Positions 48,432-57,360 of a stretch of DNA of 64,000 nt are shown here, piece by piece; position 1 is the stretch's first letter, and the number at the start of each line of letters is the position of its first letter. Origin of the DNA: Luteimonas terrae (lineage in GTDB: Bacteria > Pseudomonadota > Gammaproteobacteria > Xanthomonadales > Xanthomonadaceae); assembly GCF_004358165.1 (NCBI RefSeq), contig NZ_SMTG01000002.1, positions 248,001 through 312,000 of the forward strand, written 5' to 3'. Below the pieces are notes generated by a model, which was given only the letters and a program-made list of their open reading frames with translations, was not told where the DNA came from and ran no database searches. Both the position numbers and the translations under genes were made by a program.

Positions 48432-48480
48432 CCACGCGCAGCACGCGTGGCGTTCGGCAAGCCGCGCGGCAGTGCCGCGC
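48432..48480 (-). other. Two hairpins in the pstB-phoU spacer
   Basis: CCACGCG-CAGCA-CGCGTGG (48432-48450) and GCGCGGC-AGT-GCCGCGC (48464-48480), directly behind the pstB stop. There is no T-run. They may slow 3' decay or uncouple pstB and phoU levels. Confidence 0.5.
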
Positions 48481-48492
48481 AAGCGTCTTGCC

Positions 48493-49347
48493 TCACCCGA
48501 ACCGTCCGGTGATGTAGTCCTCGGTCTGCTGCTTCGAGGGATTGGAGAAGATCGTCTCGGTGGTGTCGTGCTCGATCAGGTCGCCCAGGTACATGAAGGC
48601 GGTGAAGTCGGACACGCGCGCGGCCTGCTGCATGTTGTGGGTCACGATGACGATCGTGTAGTCGACCTTGAGTTCCTCGACCAGCTGCTCGATGCGGCTG
48701 GTGGAGATCGGATCGAGTGCCGAGGTCGGCTCGTCGAGCAGCAGCACGTCCGGGCGCAGGGCGACGGCGCGTGCGATGCACAGACGCTGCTGCTGGCCAC
48801 CCGACAGACCCAGCGCGCTCTGGCCCAGCTTGTCCTTCACTTCGGTCCACAGCGCGGCCTGGGTCAGCGCCTGCTCGACGCGGACGTTGAGTTCGGCCTT
48901 CGACAGCTTCTCGTGGTGGCGGATCGCGTAGGCGACGTTCTCGAAGATCGTCATCGGGAACGGCACCGGCTTCTGGAACACCATGCCGACCTTCGAACGC
49001 AGGCGGTTCATGGGGTACTTGGTCGAGAGGATGTTCTCGCCGTCGAGCAGCAGTTCGCCGCTGGCGGTCATCTTCGGGTACAGCGCATAGATGCGGTTGA
49101 AGATGCGCAGCAGCGTCGACTTGCCGCAACCCGAAGGACCGATAAGCGCGGTCACGCGCTTTTCCGGAATCTCCAGGTTGATGCCCTTGAGGGCATGGAA
49201 GTCGCCGTAGTGGAAGTCCAGCCCGCGGGCGGCGATCTTGACCGGCGTCGGCGCCAGCTGGCTGCGCGCCTGCGCCGCGACCTGGATGCGTTGCGACGGA
49301 GCGGTGTGGAGGTCGTTCATGGACGGGTCCAGGCTGAGGTTAGTCAT
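48493..49347 (-). CDS. pstB: Phosphate ABC transporter ATP-binding protein PstB
   Basis: ATPase of the high-affinity phosphate importer. The product is 284 residues with Walker [10 protein letters not shown], signature [14 protein letters not shown], Walker [14 protein letters not shown] and the switch His in [13 protein letters not shown]. The ATG at 49347 overlaps the end of pstA by eight bases; MNDLHT at 49320 is an alternative start nine codons later. Neither has a strong ribosome site. Confidence 0.96.
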   Translation of the reverse strand: MTNLSLDPSMNDLHTAPSQRIQVAAQARSQLAPTPVKIAARGLDFHYGDFHALKGINLEIPEKRVTALIGPSGCGKSTLLRIFNRIYALYPKMTASGELLLDGENILSTKYPMNRLRSKVGMVFQKPVPFPMTIFENVAYAIRHHEKLSKAELNVRVEQALTQAALWTEVKDKLGQSALGLSGGQQQRLCIARAVALRPDVLLLDEPTSALDPISTSRIEQLVEELKVDYTIVIVTHNMQQAARVSDFTAFMYLGDLIEHDTTETIFSNPSKQQTEDYITGRFG

Positions 49348-50230
49348 GGGAAATCTTGTTGCGCAGCAGGATCGCGCGGGCGCCGAGGCTGACCAGTAGC
49401 ACGAAGCAGGTCAGCACCAGGGCGCCGGCCCAGGCGAGCTGTTGCCACGACTCGTAGGGGCTGCCGGCGTACTGGTACATCACCACCGGCACGCTCGCCA
49501 TCGGCTGCATGACGTTGCTGTTCCAGTACTGGTTGCCGAAGGCGGTGAACAGCAGCGGTGCGGTCTCGCCGGAGATGCGTGCCAGCGCCAGCAGCACGCC
49601 GGTGACGATGCCGGCCGATGCGCTGCGGTAGAGCACCTGCACGACGACCTTCCACTGCGGCACGCCCAGCGACAGCGCCGCTTCGCGCATCTGCGTGGGC
49701 ACCAGCTGCAGCATCTCGTCGGTGGTGCGTACCACGACCGGCAGCACGATGAAGGCCAGCGCCAGGGACCCGGCCAGCGCCGAGAAGCGGCCGCCGGTGG
49801 TCATCACGAAGGCGGTGTAGACGAACAGACCCAGCACGATCGACGGCGCCGACAGCAGGATGTCGTTGATGAAACGCACCACCGTGCCGACCTTGCGCGT
49901 GCGGCCGTATTCGGAAAGCCAGGTGCCCGCGGCCACACCCAGCGGCGTGCCGATGGCGATCGCCAGCGCGCACATCACCGCGCTGCCGAAGAAGGCGTTG
50001 AGCAGACCGCCTTCCTGCATCGGCGGCGGGGTCATCTGGGTGAACAGCGGAATGTTGATGCCGCCCGCGGCCTTGGACACCAGCGTCCACAGGATCCAGC
50101 CGAGGAAGAACAGACCGAAGGCGGCGGTCAGGCAGCCCATGAACACCGCGATGCCGTTGCGGATGCGGCGACGCGCGTAGAGGCGGTCGGCGACCTGGCG
50201 CTCGCGTTCGGTGACGGTGGCAACGCTCAT
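49340..50230 (-). CDS. pstA: Phosphate ABC transporter permease PstA
   Basis: Inner-membrane permease subunit, 296 residues and six helices. The cytoplasmic EAA-type coupling loop [20 protein letters not shown] is present. The ATG at 50230 shares one base with the pstC stop (TGATG), so translation is coupled; a GTG one codon upstream is also in frame. Confidence 0.95.
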   Translation of the reverse strand: MSVATVTERERQVADRLYARRRIRNGIAVFMGCLTAAFGLFFLGWILWTLVSKAAGGINIPLFTQMTPPPMQEGGLLNAFFGSAVMCALAIAIGTPLGVAAGTWLSEYGRTRKVGTVVRFINDILLSAPSIVLGLFVYTAFVMTTGGRFSALAGSLALAFIVLPVVVRTTDEMLQLVPTQMREAALSLGVPQWKVVVQVLYRSASAGIVTGVLLALARISGETAPLLFTAFGNQYWNSNVMQPMASVPVVMYQYAGSPYESWQQLAWAGALVLTCFVLLVSLGARAILLRNKISHD

Positions 50231-51204
50231 CACTTGCCCTCCTTGCGGGCGAGCTGCATCAGCATCAGGCGGGCGATGGCCAGCACGACGAAGGTCACGA
50301 TGAAGAGCACGAAGCCGAGCAGCAGCAGCGCCGAACGGTAGGTCTCGGTGGCTTCACCGAAATCGTTGGCGATCAGCGCGGCGATCGTGGTGCCCGGCTC
50401 GAGCAGCGAGGCGGTCAGGCGTACCGAGTTGCCGATCACGAAGGCCACGGCCATGGTTTCGCCGAGCGCGCGGCCGAGTCCCAGGAAGATGCCGCCGATC
50501 ACCGCCGAACGTGTGTAGGGCAGCACGATGTCCCAGCTCACTTCCCACTTGGTCGCGCCGAGCGCGTAGGCCGATTCCTTCAGGCGCGTGGGCACCGTCA
50601 GGAACACCTCGCGCATGACCGCCGAGATGAAGGGGATGACCATGATCGCGAGCACGAAGCCGGCGGTCAGCGTGCCGATGCCCAGCGGCGGGCCGCGGAA
50701 CAGCACGCCCAGGCCCGGAATCTCGCCCAGCGTGTCGTTGAGGAACGGGGTGATGTAGGTCGTCATCACCGGCACGAGCACGAACAGGCCCCACATGCCG
50801 TAGATGATCGACGGAATGCCCGCGAGCAGTTCGATCGCGGTGCCGACCGGTCCGCGCAGCCAGCGCGGCGCGACCTCGGTCAGGAAGAAGGCGATGCCGA
50901 AGCTCACCGGCACGGCGATGATCATCGCGATGACCGCGGTGACCACCGTGCCCAGGATCGGCGCCAGCGCACCGTAGCGGTTCTCGACCGGGTTCCAGTC
51001 GGCGCTGGTGAAGAAGGACAGGCCCTGCGTGGCGAGGGCGTCGCGGCCGCCCCACAGCATCGACAGCGCGGCGCCGGCGAGCGCCAGCATCACGAAGACG
51101 ACGGTGGCGGTCAGGACGACCTTGAACAGACGATCGGCGCGGGCATCGCGGATGTCGCGGGCGCTCGGGGCCGGTGGTGCGGCGGGGAGGGTGGCGGCGT
51201 TCAT
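50230..51204 (-). CDS. pstC: Phosphate ABC transporter permease PstC
   Basis: Second permease subunit, 324 residues and six helices. It has the coupling loop LKESAYALGATKWEVSWDIV and the family segment GIPSIIYGMWGLFVLVPVM. The ATG at 51204 (MNAATLPAAPPAPS) is chosen; the frame stays open to 51252 through repeat sequence. It is separated from pstS by about 260 bases that hold two dispersed hairpin repeats. Confidence 0.95.
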   Translation of the reverse strand: MNAATLPAAPPAPSARDIRDARADRLFKVVLTATVVFVMLALAGAALSMLWGGRDALATQGLSFFTSADWNPVENRYGALAPILGTVVTAVIAMIIAVPVSFGIAFFLTEVAPRWLRGPVGTAIELLAGIPSIIYGMWGLFVLVPVMTTYITPFLNDTLGEIPGLGVLFRGPPLGIGTLTAGFVLAIMVIPFISAVMREVFLTVPTRLKESAYALGATKWEVSWDIVLPYTRSAVIGGIFLGLGRALGETMAVAFVIGNSVRLTASLLEPGTTIAALIANDFGEATETYRSALLLLGFVLFIVTFVVLAIARLMLMQLARKEGK

Positions 51205-51280
51205 TGGGGGTCCGGATAGGGAGAGCCGCGAAGCGGTTTGGATCCAGGTCAATCCGGCGGACGCCGGCGTGATCTGACCC

Positions 51281-51310
51281 CGTCATTCCGGCGAAAGCCG
51301 GAATCCAGTG
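51281..51310. repeat. Dispersed hairpin repeat, copy 2
   Basis: ATTCCGGC-GAAA-GCCGGAAT (51285-51304) with CGTC before and CCAG after: the inverted form of the CTGG...GACG frame seen at 34752-34779. Confidence 0.65.
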
Positions 51311-51339
51311 ATTTGCGCAGGACGTGTCGATCGAAGTCA

Positions 51340-51428
51340 CTGGATCCCGGCTTGACTCGCGCTGCGCGCTCGCCCTTGCGGGCCGGCTGTCGCCGTTCAC
51401 TCGCTGCACTCGTGTCGCCGGGATGACG
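51340..51428. repeat. Dispersed hairpin repeat, copy 3 with expanded loop
   Basis: CTGG-ATCCCGGC (arm 51344-51351) and GCCGGGAT-GACG (arm 51417-51424) pair across a 65-base GC-rich interior instead of the 4-base loop of the other copies. It lies head to head with copy 2, between pstC and pstS. Confidence 0.6.
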
Positions 51429-51468
51429 ATCCGTGGCCGCGCCCGCTTGCGCGGGCGCGGACGGATCG

Positions 51469-52563
51469 TCACTTGAACTCGGCGGCCCAGTAGGCCTCGA
51501 TCTGCTGCACCAGCTCCGGCGGCAGCGGCACGTAGTGCAGTTCCTCGGCCTGCGGCTGGCCCTGCTCGAAGGCCCACTTGAAGAACTCGCGGGCGGCCTG
51601 GCTGCGTGCGGCGTCCTTGGGCTGCTTGTGCATCAGCATGAAGTTGGTCGCGGTGATCGGCCACGCGTCCGGACCCGGGGCGTTGGTGATGACCAGGTTG
51701 AAGTCCTGCGCGCTCGCCCAGTCGGCGGTCGCGGCGGCCGCGGCGAAGCTCTCTTCGCTCGGCTGCACCCAGTTGCCGGCCGCGTTCTGCAGCGAGGCGT
51801 AGGGCATGTTGTTCTGCAGCGCGTACGCCAGCTCGACGTAGCCGATCGATCCCTTGATCTGCTGCACGTAGGAGGCGACGCCTTCGTTGCCCTTGCCGCC
51901 CACGCCCGCCGGCCATTGCACCGAGGTGCCTTCGCCGACCGTGGACTTCCACGACTCGCTGACCTTGGACAGGTAGTTGGAGAAGTTGAAGGTGGTGCCC
52001 GAGCCGTCCGAGCGATGGACGATGCTGATCTTGCCGGCCGGCAGGGTCACGCCGGGGTTGAGCGCCGCGATCGCCGGATCGTTCCAGGTGGCGACCTTGC
52101 CCATGAAGATGTCGGCCAGCAGCGAACCGGTCAGCTTCAGCTGGCCCGGCTGCAGGCCGTCGACGTTGAGCACCGGCACCACGCCGCCGATGGCGGACGG
52201 GAACTGGCCCAGGCCCGCGGCCTGCAGTTCGGCGCTGTCGAGCGGCTTGTCCGAGGAACCGAAGTCGACCGTGCCGGCCTTGATCTGGGCGATGCCGCCA
52301 CCCGAGCCGATCGACTGGTAGTTGATGCGGTTGCCGGTGGCGGTGTTGTAGTCGGCTGACCACTTCGACACCAGCGGATAGATGAACGAGGCGCCCGCGC
52401 CCGAGATGGTGGCTGTGACGCGATCACCTGCCGGCTGGGCTGCGGCCGGGGCGCCTTCGGCGGTCTGGCCGGCCGGCGCATCGGCGCCGTTGCCGTCGCA
52501 GGCGGCGAGGAAGATGAGCGAGGACAGCGCGAGGGCGCCGATCCGGAACGTCTGACGGGACAT
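51469..52563 (-). CDS. pstS: Phosphate-binding protein PstS, lipoprotein type
   Basis: Phosphate-binding component of the Pst importer. The product is 364 residues with a lipoprotein signal (MSRQTFRIGALALSSLIFLAAC, lipobox Cys at residue 22) and an Ala/Pro-rich linker. Phosphate-binding segments are typical: GAGASFIYPLVSKW, SIGSGGGIAQIKAGTVDFG and HRSDGSGTTFNF. It heads the pstSCAB-phoU series, with a four-repeat PhoB site at 52632-52671. A second, non-lipidated PstS is encoded at 53199-54233. Confidence 0.95.
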   Translation of the reverse strand: MSRQTFRIGALALSSLIFLAACDGNGADAPAGQTAEGAPAAAQPAGDRVTATISGAGASFIYPLVSKWSADYNTATGNRINYQSIGSGGGIAQIKAGTVDFGSSDKPLDSAELQAAGLGQFPSAIGGVVPVLNVDGLQPGQLKLTGSLLADIFMGKVATWNDPAIAALNPGVTLPAGKISIVHRSDGSGTTFNFSNYLSKVSESWKSTVGEGTSVQWPAGVGGKGNEGVASYVQQIKGSIGYVELAYALQNNMPYASLQNAAGNWVQPSEESFAAAAATADWASAQDFNLVITNAPGPDAWPITATNFMLMHKQPKDAARSQAAREFFKWAFEQGQPQAEELHYVPLPPELVQQIEAYWAAEFK

Positions 52564-52631
52564 GCGACAAGCTCCATGTGGTGGCGGCAACGCATGGCGT
52601 CGCCTCGGTCCGCACATGAAATGATGTTTTT

Positions 52632-52671
52632 GTTACAGACGTATGACGCACGTCATCCCGGTGAATGACAG
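52632..52671 (-). promoter_or_regulatory. PhoB box array upstream of lipoprotein pstS
   Basis: On the minus strand four 7-base units at exact 11-base spacing: CTGTCAT, CGGGATG, GCGTCAT, CTGTAAC (consensus CTGTCAT/C). The first and last are near-perfect and the second is weak. CATCAT follows as a possible -10. Confidence 0.78.
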
Positions 52672-52810
52672 CTGCACGGGGCGGGCGGGAGTGCGATGGA
52701 TGCGCGGATGTCCCGGGATGGACATCAGTTGTTGACGGCGGATTGAGGGTTAAGGCGTGCGAGAGGCGGCGCGATGGAGTCGCACCTCTTCCTCCGGCCT
52801 GAGTAGCGTC

Positions 52811-53031
52811 GTGTCTCAGCCATGCCGCGAGCGCCGCAATCCGCCCCTTCCCCCGCATGCGGGGGAAGGCCGGGATGGGGGCGGGCCGGACGTAGAGGAT
52901 GCAATGCAACGGGCGCAATCGCTCAACCGCGTCCGCACGCGGCGGGCAGTGCTGTGCCCGGACGGTCCGCCCCCACCCAACCCTCCCCCGCAGGGCGGGG
53001 GAGGGCTTGCGTGGGTCGCAAGCTGAGACAC
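52811..53031. repeat. Palindromic repeat element, copy 3 (221 bp, with terminal inverted repeats)
   Basis: Same design, orientation and exact length as the copy at 22480-22700: GTGTCTCAGC at the left end, GCTGAGACAC at the right end. Block CCTTCCCCCGCATGCGGGGG with tail GCCGGGATGGGGGCG, then block CGCCCCCACCCAACCCTCCC with hairpin CCCCCGCAGGGCGGGGG. The middle differs between copies. It lies between the two pstS genes. Confidence 0.8.
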
Positions 53032-53093
53032 CACTGATCAGGTCCTGACAGGAGGAGCTCGGGATCAAAGCGTGATCCAGACGCTTTCGCACA

Positions 53094-53118
53094 CAAAAAA
53101 ACGGGCCCGAAGGCCCGT
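53094..53118 (-). terminator. Intrinsic terminator of the second pstS
   Basis: On the minus strand ACGGGCC-TTCG-GGCCCGT followed by a run of T (A-run 53094-53101 on the plus strand), some 80 bases behind the stop codon. Confidence 0.85.
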
Positions 53119-53198
53119 AGGAGGAAAAAAGGGAGAGAGAGCTGTGTCTGGAGAGACGTGCGACCGGCGCGCTCGCGAAACGCGCCGGCCGCCGTGGA

Positions 53199-54233
53199 TC
53201 AGTAGCGGGCGTTCTCGGCCCAGTAGCGCTCGACCTGCTGCACCAGCGCGGCCGGCAGCGGCACGTAGCCCAGCTGGCGCGCCTGCTGGCCGCCGTTGGC
53301 GTAGACCCAGCGGAAGAACTCCTGCGCGTTCTTCGCACCGGCGCGGTTGCGCGGCTCGCGGTGCATCAGGATGAAGTTGGTCGCGGTGATCGGCCAGGAG
53401 TTCTCGCCCGGAGCATTGGTCATCACCAGGAAGAAGTCGCGGCTGGCACCCCAGTTGGCGCTGGCGGCGGCGGCCGAGAAGGTCTCCTCGCTCGGCAGCA
53501 CGAAGTTGCCGGCGGCATTCTTCAGGCGCGAGTACGACAGGCGGTTCTGCAGCGCGTACGACAGCTCGACGTAACCGATGCCGCCCTTGATCTGCTTCAC
53601 GTAGGCGGCGACGCCCTCGTTGCCCTTGCCGCCGATGCCCACCGGCCACTTGACCGTGGTGCCTTCGCCCACGCCGTTCTTCCAGTCCGGGCTGACCTTG
53701 GACAGGTAGTTGACGAAGTTGAAGGTGGTACCCGAGCCGTCCGAACGATGCACGACGGTGATGCGCGCGTCGGGCAGGTTGATGCCGCCGTTGAGCGCGG
53801 CGATCGCCGGGTCGTTCCAGCGGGTGATCTTGCCCAGGAAGATGTTGGCCAGGGTGTCGCCGTCGAGCTTCATTGCGCCCGCGGCCACGCCTTCGACGTT
53901 GACGATCGGCACCACGCCGCCGATGACCGAGGGGAACTGCACCAGGCCCGACTTCTGCAGGTCTGCCGGCGGCAGCGGGGCGTCGGACGAACCGAAGTCG
54001 ACCGTGCCGGCCTTGATCTGGGCGATGCCGCCGCCCGAACCGATCGACTGGTAGTTGATCTGCTTGTTCGTGGCGGTGCGGTAGTCGGCCGACCAGCGGG
54101 TCATGGCCGGATAGACGAACGATGCGCCTGCGCCGGTCACGTCGTTGGCCATGGCGGGAGCGGCGAACGTGGTCGCCAGCAGCGTGGTCGACAGCGCGAC
54201 GGCCGCGACACGGTTCTTGAGCAGTGCGTACAT
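53199..54233 (-). CDS. pstS: Phosphate-binding protein PstS, periplasmic type (second copy)
   Basis: Second phosphate-binding protein, 344 residues, with an ordinary signal peptide (MYALLKNRVAAVALSTTLLA, cleavage after AMA) and no lipobox. It is closely related to the neighbouring lipoprotein PstS, sharing GAGASF-YP, SIGSGGGIAQIKAGTVDFG and HRSDGSGTTFNF. It is a single-gene unit: its own PhoB array upstream (54294-54333) and a terminator downstream. It may buffer phosphate in the periplasm or hand it from the porin to PstCAB; this is inference. Confidence 0.94.
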   Translation of the reverse strand: MYALLKNRVAAVALSTTLLATTFAAPAMANDVTGAGASFVYPAMTRWSADYRTATNKQINYQSIGSGGGIAQIKAGTVDFGSSDAPLPPADLQKSGLVQFPSVIGGVVPIVNVEGVAAGAMKLDGDTLANIFLGKITRWNDPAIAALNGGINLPDARITVVHRSDGSGTTFNFVNYLSKVSPDWKNGVGEGTTVKWPVGIGGKGNEGVAAYVKQIKGGIGYVELSYALQNRLSYSRLKNAAGNFVLPSEETFSAAAASANWGASRDFFLVMTNAPGENSWPITATNFILMHREPRNRAGAKNAQEFFRWVYANGGQQARQLGYVPLPAALVQQVERYWAENARY

Positions 54234-54293
54234 GGGGTTCCCTGGAGTGTTGGACGGCCTGTGTCGCCGCGGGGCGTATTCAACGCAGCGCGC

Positions 54294-54333
54294 ATGACAT
54301 TTCCGCGACACGCCGATGACCGGCGGGTGACGC
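54294..54333 (-). promoter_or_regulatory. PhoB box array upstream of the second pstS
   Basis: On the minus strand four units at exact 11-base spacing: GCGTCAC, CGGTCAT, GTGTCGC, ATGTCAT. TGAATA about 11 bases further on is a possible -10. Confidence 0.75.
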
Positions 54334-54367
54334 GCGCACGACGGGCCACACCGCGGATCCGCAACGG

Positions 54368-54407
54368 CTGTCACCGGACTGTCATGCGGATGCCATCGCA
54401 GTGTCAG
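54368..54407 (+). promoter_or_regulatory. PhoB box array upstream of the phosphate porin
   Basis: Four units at exact 11-base spacing on the plus strand: CTGTCAC, CTGTCAT, ATGCCAT, GTGTCAG, the best match to the PhoB consensus in the window. It is back to back with the array of the divergent pstS. Confidence 0.85.
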
Positions 54408-54525
54408 CAAAGCTGCGCAGTCTGCGCACCGTCGCTAACGGGCGCTTAACGCCATGCCGGTGCGAGCCGGCGTGACCTGCGTGCGGAGGGCGATCCACAC
54501 CTCACTCTCTCCACGGGAAACCACC

Positions 54526-55830
54526 ATGCGTCATTCCATCCTGGCCGCGTCCGTCGCACTCGCCGTCGCGTCCGTCTCCCTCGAAGCAGCCGCCCAGAGC
54601 CAGAACCGGGATGCCGAGGTCGCCGCCCTGCGCGCGCAGCTCGCCGAAATGCAGGCCAAGATCGAAGCCCTCGAAGTCCGCACCGACGCCCAGTCCGACA
54701 TCAACATCGGCACCCAGGAGAGTCTGGACAAGATGGCGACCACGATGCCGGTCGTCGACACCAAGGGCGGCCTGAAGGTCACGTCGGCCGACAAGAAGTT
54801 CGAGTTCCAGGCGGGCGGTCGCATCCACTTCGACGCCTACGCCTTCGACCGCGACACCGCCGCGACCACCGGCACCACCGAATTCCGCCGCGCCCGCATC
54901 ACCCTGCAGGGCAAGGCCTACGGCTGGGACTACAAGTTCGAGCAGGACTTCGCCGCCGGCAGCGGCCTCGACGGTTTCCGCGACGTCTACATCGCCAAGT
55001 CGGCGCTCGGCGGCAAGTTCACCATCGGTCACTTCAAGCCCTACCGCTCGATGGAAGAGCTGACCAGCTCCAACGAGATCCTGATGATGGAGCGTCCGTT
55101 CGCCTCGGCGACCGGCCTGTTCAACGGCCGCCAGTTCCAGCAGGGCGTGGGCTACATGCGCGCCGACGGCAACTACACCGCCGGCCTGTCGGTGTTCAAC
55201 CTGCGCAGCGCCTCGGGCAGCCGCAACGAAGGCGTCGGCGCGGCCGGCCGCGTCACGTTCGCGCCGATCAACACCGAAGAGAGCACGCTGCACTTCGGCG
55301 GCTGGGCCAGCCAGGAGAACGTCAACCAGGGCTCGGCCGACCTGACCTTCGCCGCCAACTACGCAGGCCGTCGCGGCCCGGCGCAGACCATCGCCACGAC
55401 CACCGCGCTGAGCCGCAACCAGGTCACCGCGGTCGGCGTCGAAGCCGCCGGCTCATTCGGCCCGCTGTTCTTCCAGGCCGAGTACGCCAAGGCCACCTTC
55501 GGTCGTCCGCTGGGCGCCGACCAGGACGTCGACACCTGGTACGTGCAGGGCAGCTGGCTGCTCAACGGCGGCCACAAGGCCTACAAGCCGGCCAACGGCA
55601 TCTTCGCCTCGCCCAAGGTCGCCGACACCGGCCTGTGGGAACTGACCGCGCGCTACGACACGGTCGAGAACAAGGACGTCCGCAACATGGACGTCAGCAG
55701 CTGGATCGTCGGCATGAACTACTACGTCAATCCGAACCTGCGCTTCATGTTCAACTACACCAAGGGCGACAACAGCTTCACCGGCGACGAGACCGGCCAG
55801 TACGCACTGCGCACGCAGTTCTCGTTCTGA
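54526..55830 (+). CDS. Phosphate-selective porin, OprP/OprO family
   Basis: Outer-membrane anion channel for phosphate or polyphosphate. The product is 434 residues: signal peptide (MRHSILAASVALAVASVSLEA), a short coiled coil (DAEVAALRAQLAEMQAKIEALE) that probably mediates trimerisation, then the beta-barrel, ending in the C-terminal aromatic (RTQFSF) used for outer-membrane insertion. The segments GWDYKFEQDFA and IGHFKPYRSMEELTSSNEI match OprP-like porins. A PhoB array lies 119 bases upstream, so it is very probably phosphate-starvation induced. Confidence 0.92.
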   Translation: MRHSILAASVALAVASVSLEAAAQSQNRDAEVAALRAQLAEMQAKIEALEVRTDAQSDINIGTQESLDKMATTMPVVDTKGGLKVTSADKKFEFQAGGRIHFDAYAFDRDTAATTGTTEFRRARITLQGKAYGWDYKFEQDFAAGSGLDGFRDVYIAKSALGGKFTIGHFKPYRSMEELTSSNEILMMERPFASATGLFNGRQFQQGVGYMRADGNYTAGLSVFNLRSASGSRNEGVGAAGRVTFAPINTEESTLHFGGWASQENVNQGSADLTFAANYAGRRGPAQTIATTTALSRNQVTAVGVEAAGSFGPLFFQAEYAKATFGRPLGADQDVDTWYVQGSWLLNGGHKAYKPANGIFASPKVADTGLWELTARYDTVENKDVRNMDVSSWIVGMNYYVNPNLRFMFNYTKGDNSFTGDETGQYALRTQFSF

Positions 55831-55851
55831 TCGAAACGAACTTTGAGAGCG

Positions 55852-55881
55852 AAAGCCCGCGGCGTGAGCCGCGGGCTTTTT
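55852..55881 (+). terminator. Intrinsic terminator after the phosphate porin
   Basis: AAAGCCCGCGGC / GCCGCGGGCTTT, a perfect 12-bp stem with loop GTGA, running into TTTTT. Confidence 0.9.
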
Positions 55882-55934
55882 CGTTGCAGGACTGGTGACA
55901 TGCCTTCCGGCCTCGGACTGGCGGGGGCGAACGT

Positions 55935-56094
55935 GCGAAGCCCTCCCCTGCAAGGCGGGGGAGGGTTGGGTGGGGGCACACCATCAGGTTCGAACCCTCC
56001 CGCATCGCGCGCGAGTTCCGCCCGTCTCCGGATGTTTCGCGATCTGACCGTTCGCCCCCATCCCGGCCTTTCCCCCGCACGCGGGGGAAGGGGC
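55935..56094. repeat. Palindromic repeat element, copy 4 (core only, reverse orientation)
   Basis: Block CCCTCCCCTGCAAGGCGGGG with GAGGGTTGGGTGGGGGCA, about 75 variable bases, then CGCCCCCATCCCGGCCTTTC with CCCCCGCACGCGGGGG. Compared with the copies at 22480 and 52811 the two blocks are swapped and complemented, so the unit is inverted; the GTGTCTCAGC ends are absent. It fills the gap between the porin and the convergent dipeptidase. Confidence 0.75.
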
Positions 56095-56127
56095 ATGTCA
56101 ACGGCTTACCGGCGAGGCCCGCGCACT

Positions 56128-57360
56128 TCAGCTCGCCGTCTGCGCCTCTGCTTCCGCCACCGCCTGCGCCTGCCGGATCACGCGCAGCAGGTTCCCGCTC
56201 CACATCGCCTCGATCTGCGCTTCGGTGTAGCCGGCCTCGAGCAGCCGCGCGGTGATCTTCGGCAGGTCGGACACGTCCTCCATCCCCACGACGCCGCCAC
56301 CGCCGTCCCAGTCGGCGCCGAAGCCGACGTGCTCGGGTCCGGCGACCTCGATGATGTGCAGGATGTGGGCGAAGTAGTCGTCGAGCGTCGCCTGCTTGAG
56401 GCCATGTTTCGCATCGAGTTCCGCGCGCAGCCGGTCGAATTCGTGCCAGTCCGCATCGCGCATGTTGGCGCGGCCACCGAAGCGATCAAAGAGCGCGGCG
56501 ACTTCCTCGCGATAGGCGGGCGTCGCGCCGGTGTCGATCAGATAGCTGCCCAGCGAGTTCACCAGGATCACGCCGCCGTGCTCGGCCAGCGTGCGGATGC
56601 GCGCATCGTCGATGTTGCGCGGGTGTTCGTAGACCGCGTCGGCGCCGGTGTGGCTGAGGATGATCGGCGCCTTCGACAGTGCGATGAGCTGGTCGAACAC
56701 CGCATCCGACGCATGCGAGTGGTCCAGCACGATGCCGAGGCGATTCGCTTCGGCCACCAGTGCGCGGCCCTTGTCGCTCAGCCCGTTCCATTCCGGCGGC
56801 GTGCTGGCCGAGTCAGCGAAATCGTTGTTCGACGTGTGCACCAGGCCGAGCACGCGCACGCCCATGCGGTGATAGAACCCCAGCAGTGAGGGGTCGGCGC
56901 TCAGCGGCGAGGCGTTCTCGATGCTGATGTAGACCACGCGCTTGCCGGCATCGCGGATGCGCGCGGCGTCATCGGCCGTCAGCGCGAGCTCGAAGGTGTC
57001 GGGGTGCGCGGCCAGCAGCTCGCGGATCTCGACCAGGCGCGTCAGGCCGTGATCGCGCGCGGCGAGATCGTCGGCGGGCGTGCGTCCGCGCTGGCCGGTG
57101 TAGATCACCCAGACGCCGCCATCGAGGCCGCCTTCGACCATCTTCGGCAGGTCGACCTGGCTGTTCAGCGGCGCGGTGTCGTTGCGCTGCAGGATGTCCC
57201 AGCCTTCGCGCGCGAAGAACATCGGCGTGTCGAGATGACTGTCCAGCGTGAGGATGCGCTCGTGCAGCGCACGCGCTTCCGCGGAGACGGTGTCGGCGGC
57301 CAGGGCGGGCACGCAGGCGAGGGACAGGGCGAGGGCGAGGCCGGACAGCAGTGGTTTCAT
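56128..57360 (-). CDS. Membrane dipeptidase (peptidase family M19)
   Basis: Zinc-dependent dipeptidase of the renal dipeptidase family, 410 residues, exported (signal peptide MKPLLSGLALALSLACVPALA, cleaved before ADTVS). First metal ligands H42 and D44 (LTLDSHLDTP); further histidines in VLDHSHASDAVF and IILSHTGADAV, and the conserved HVGFGADWDGGGGV near the C-terminus. The start is ATG 57360; the frame is open further but only in shadow sequence. It is divergent from an exported aminopeptidase, so both may recycle peptides or D-amino-acid-containing peptides. Confidence 0.92.
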   Translation of the reverse strand: MKPLLSGLALALSLACVPALAADTVSAEARALHERILTLDSHLDTPMFFAREGWDILQRNDTAPLNSQVDLPKMVEGGLDGGVWVIYTGQRGRTPADDLAARDHGLTRLVEIRELLAAHPDTFELALTADDAARIRDAGKRVVYISIENASPLSADPSLLGFYHRMGVRVLGLVHTSNNDFADSASTPPEWNGLSDKGRALVAEANRLGIVLDHSHASDAVFDQLIALSKAPIILSHTGADAVYEHPRNIDDARIRTLAEHGGVILVNSLGSYLIDTGATPAYREEVAALFDRFGGRANMRDADWHEFDRLRAELDAKHGLKQATLDDYFAHILHIIEVAGPEHVGFGADWDGGGGVVGMEDVSDLPKITARLLEAGYTEAQIEAMWSGNLLRVIRQAQAVAEAEAQTAS

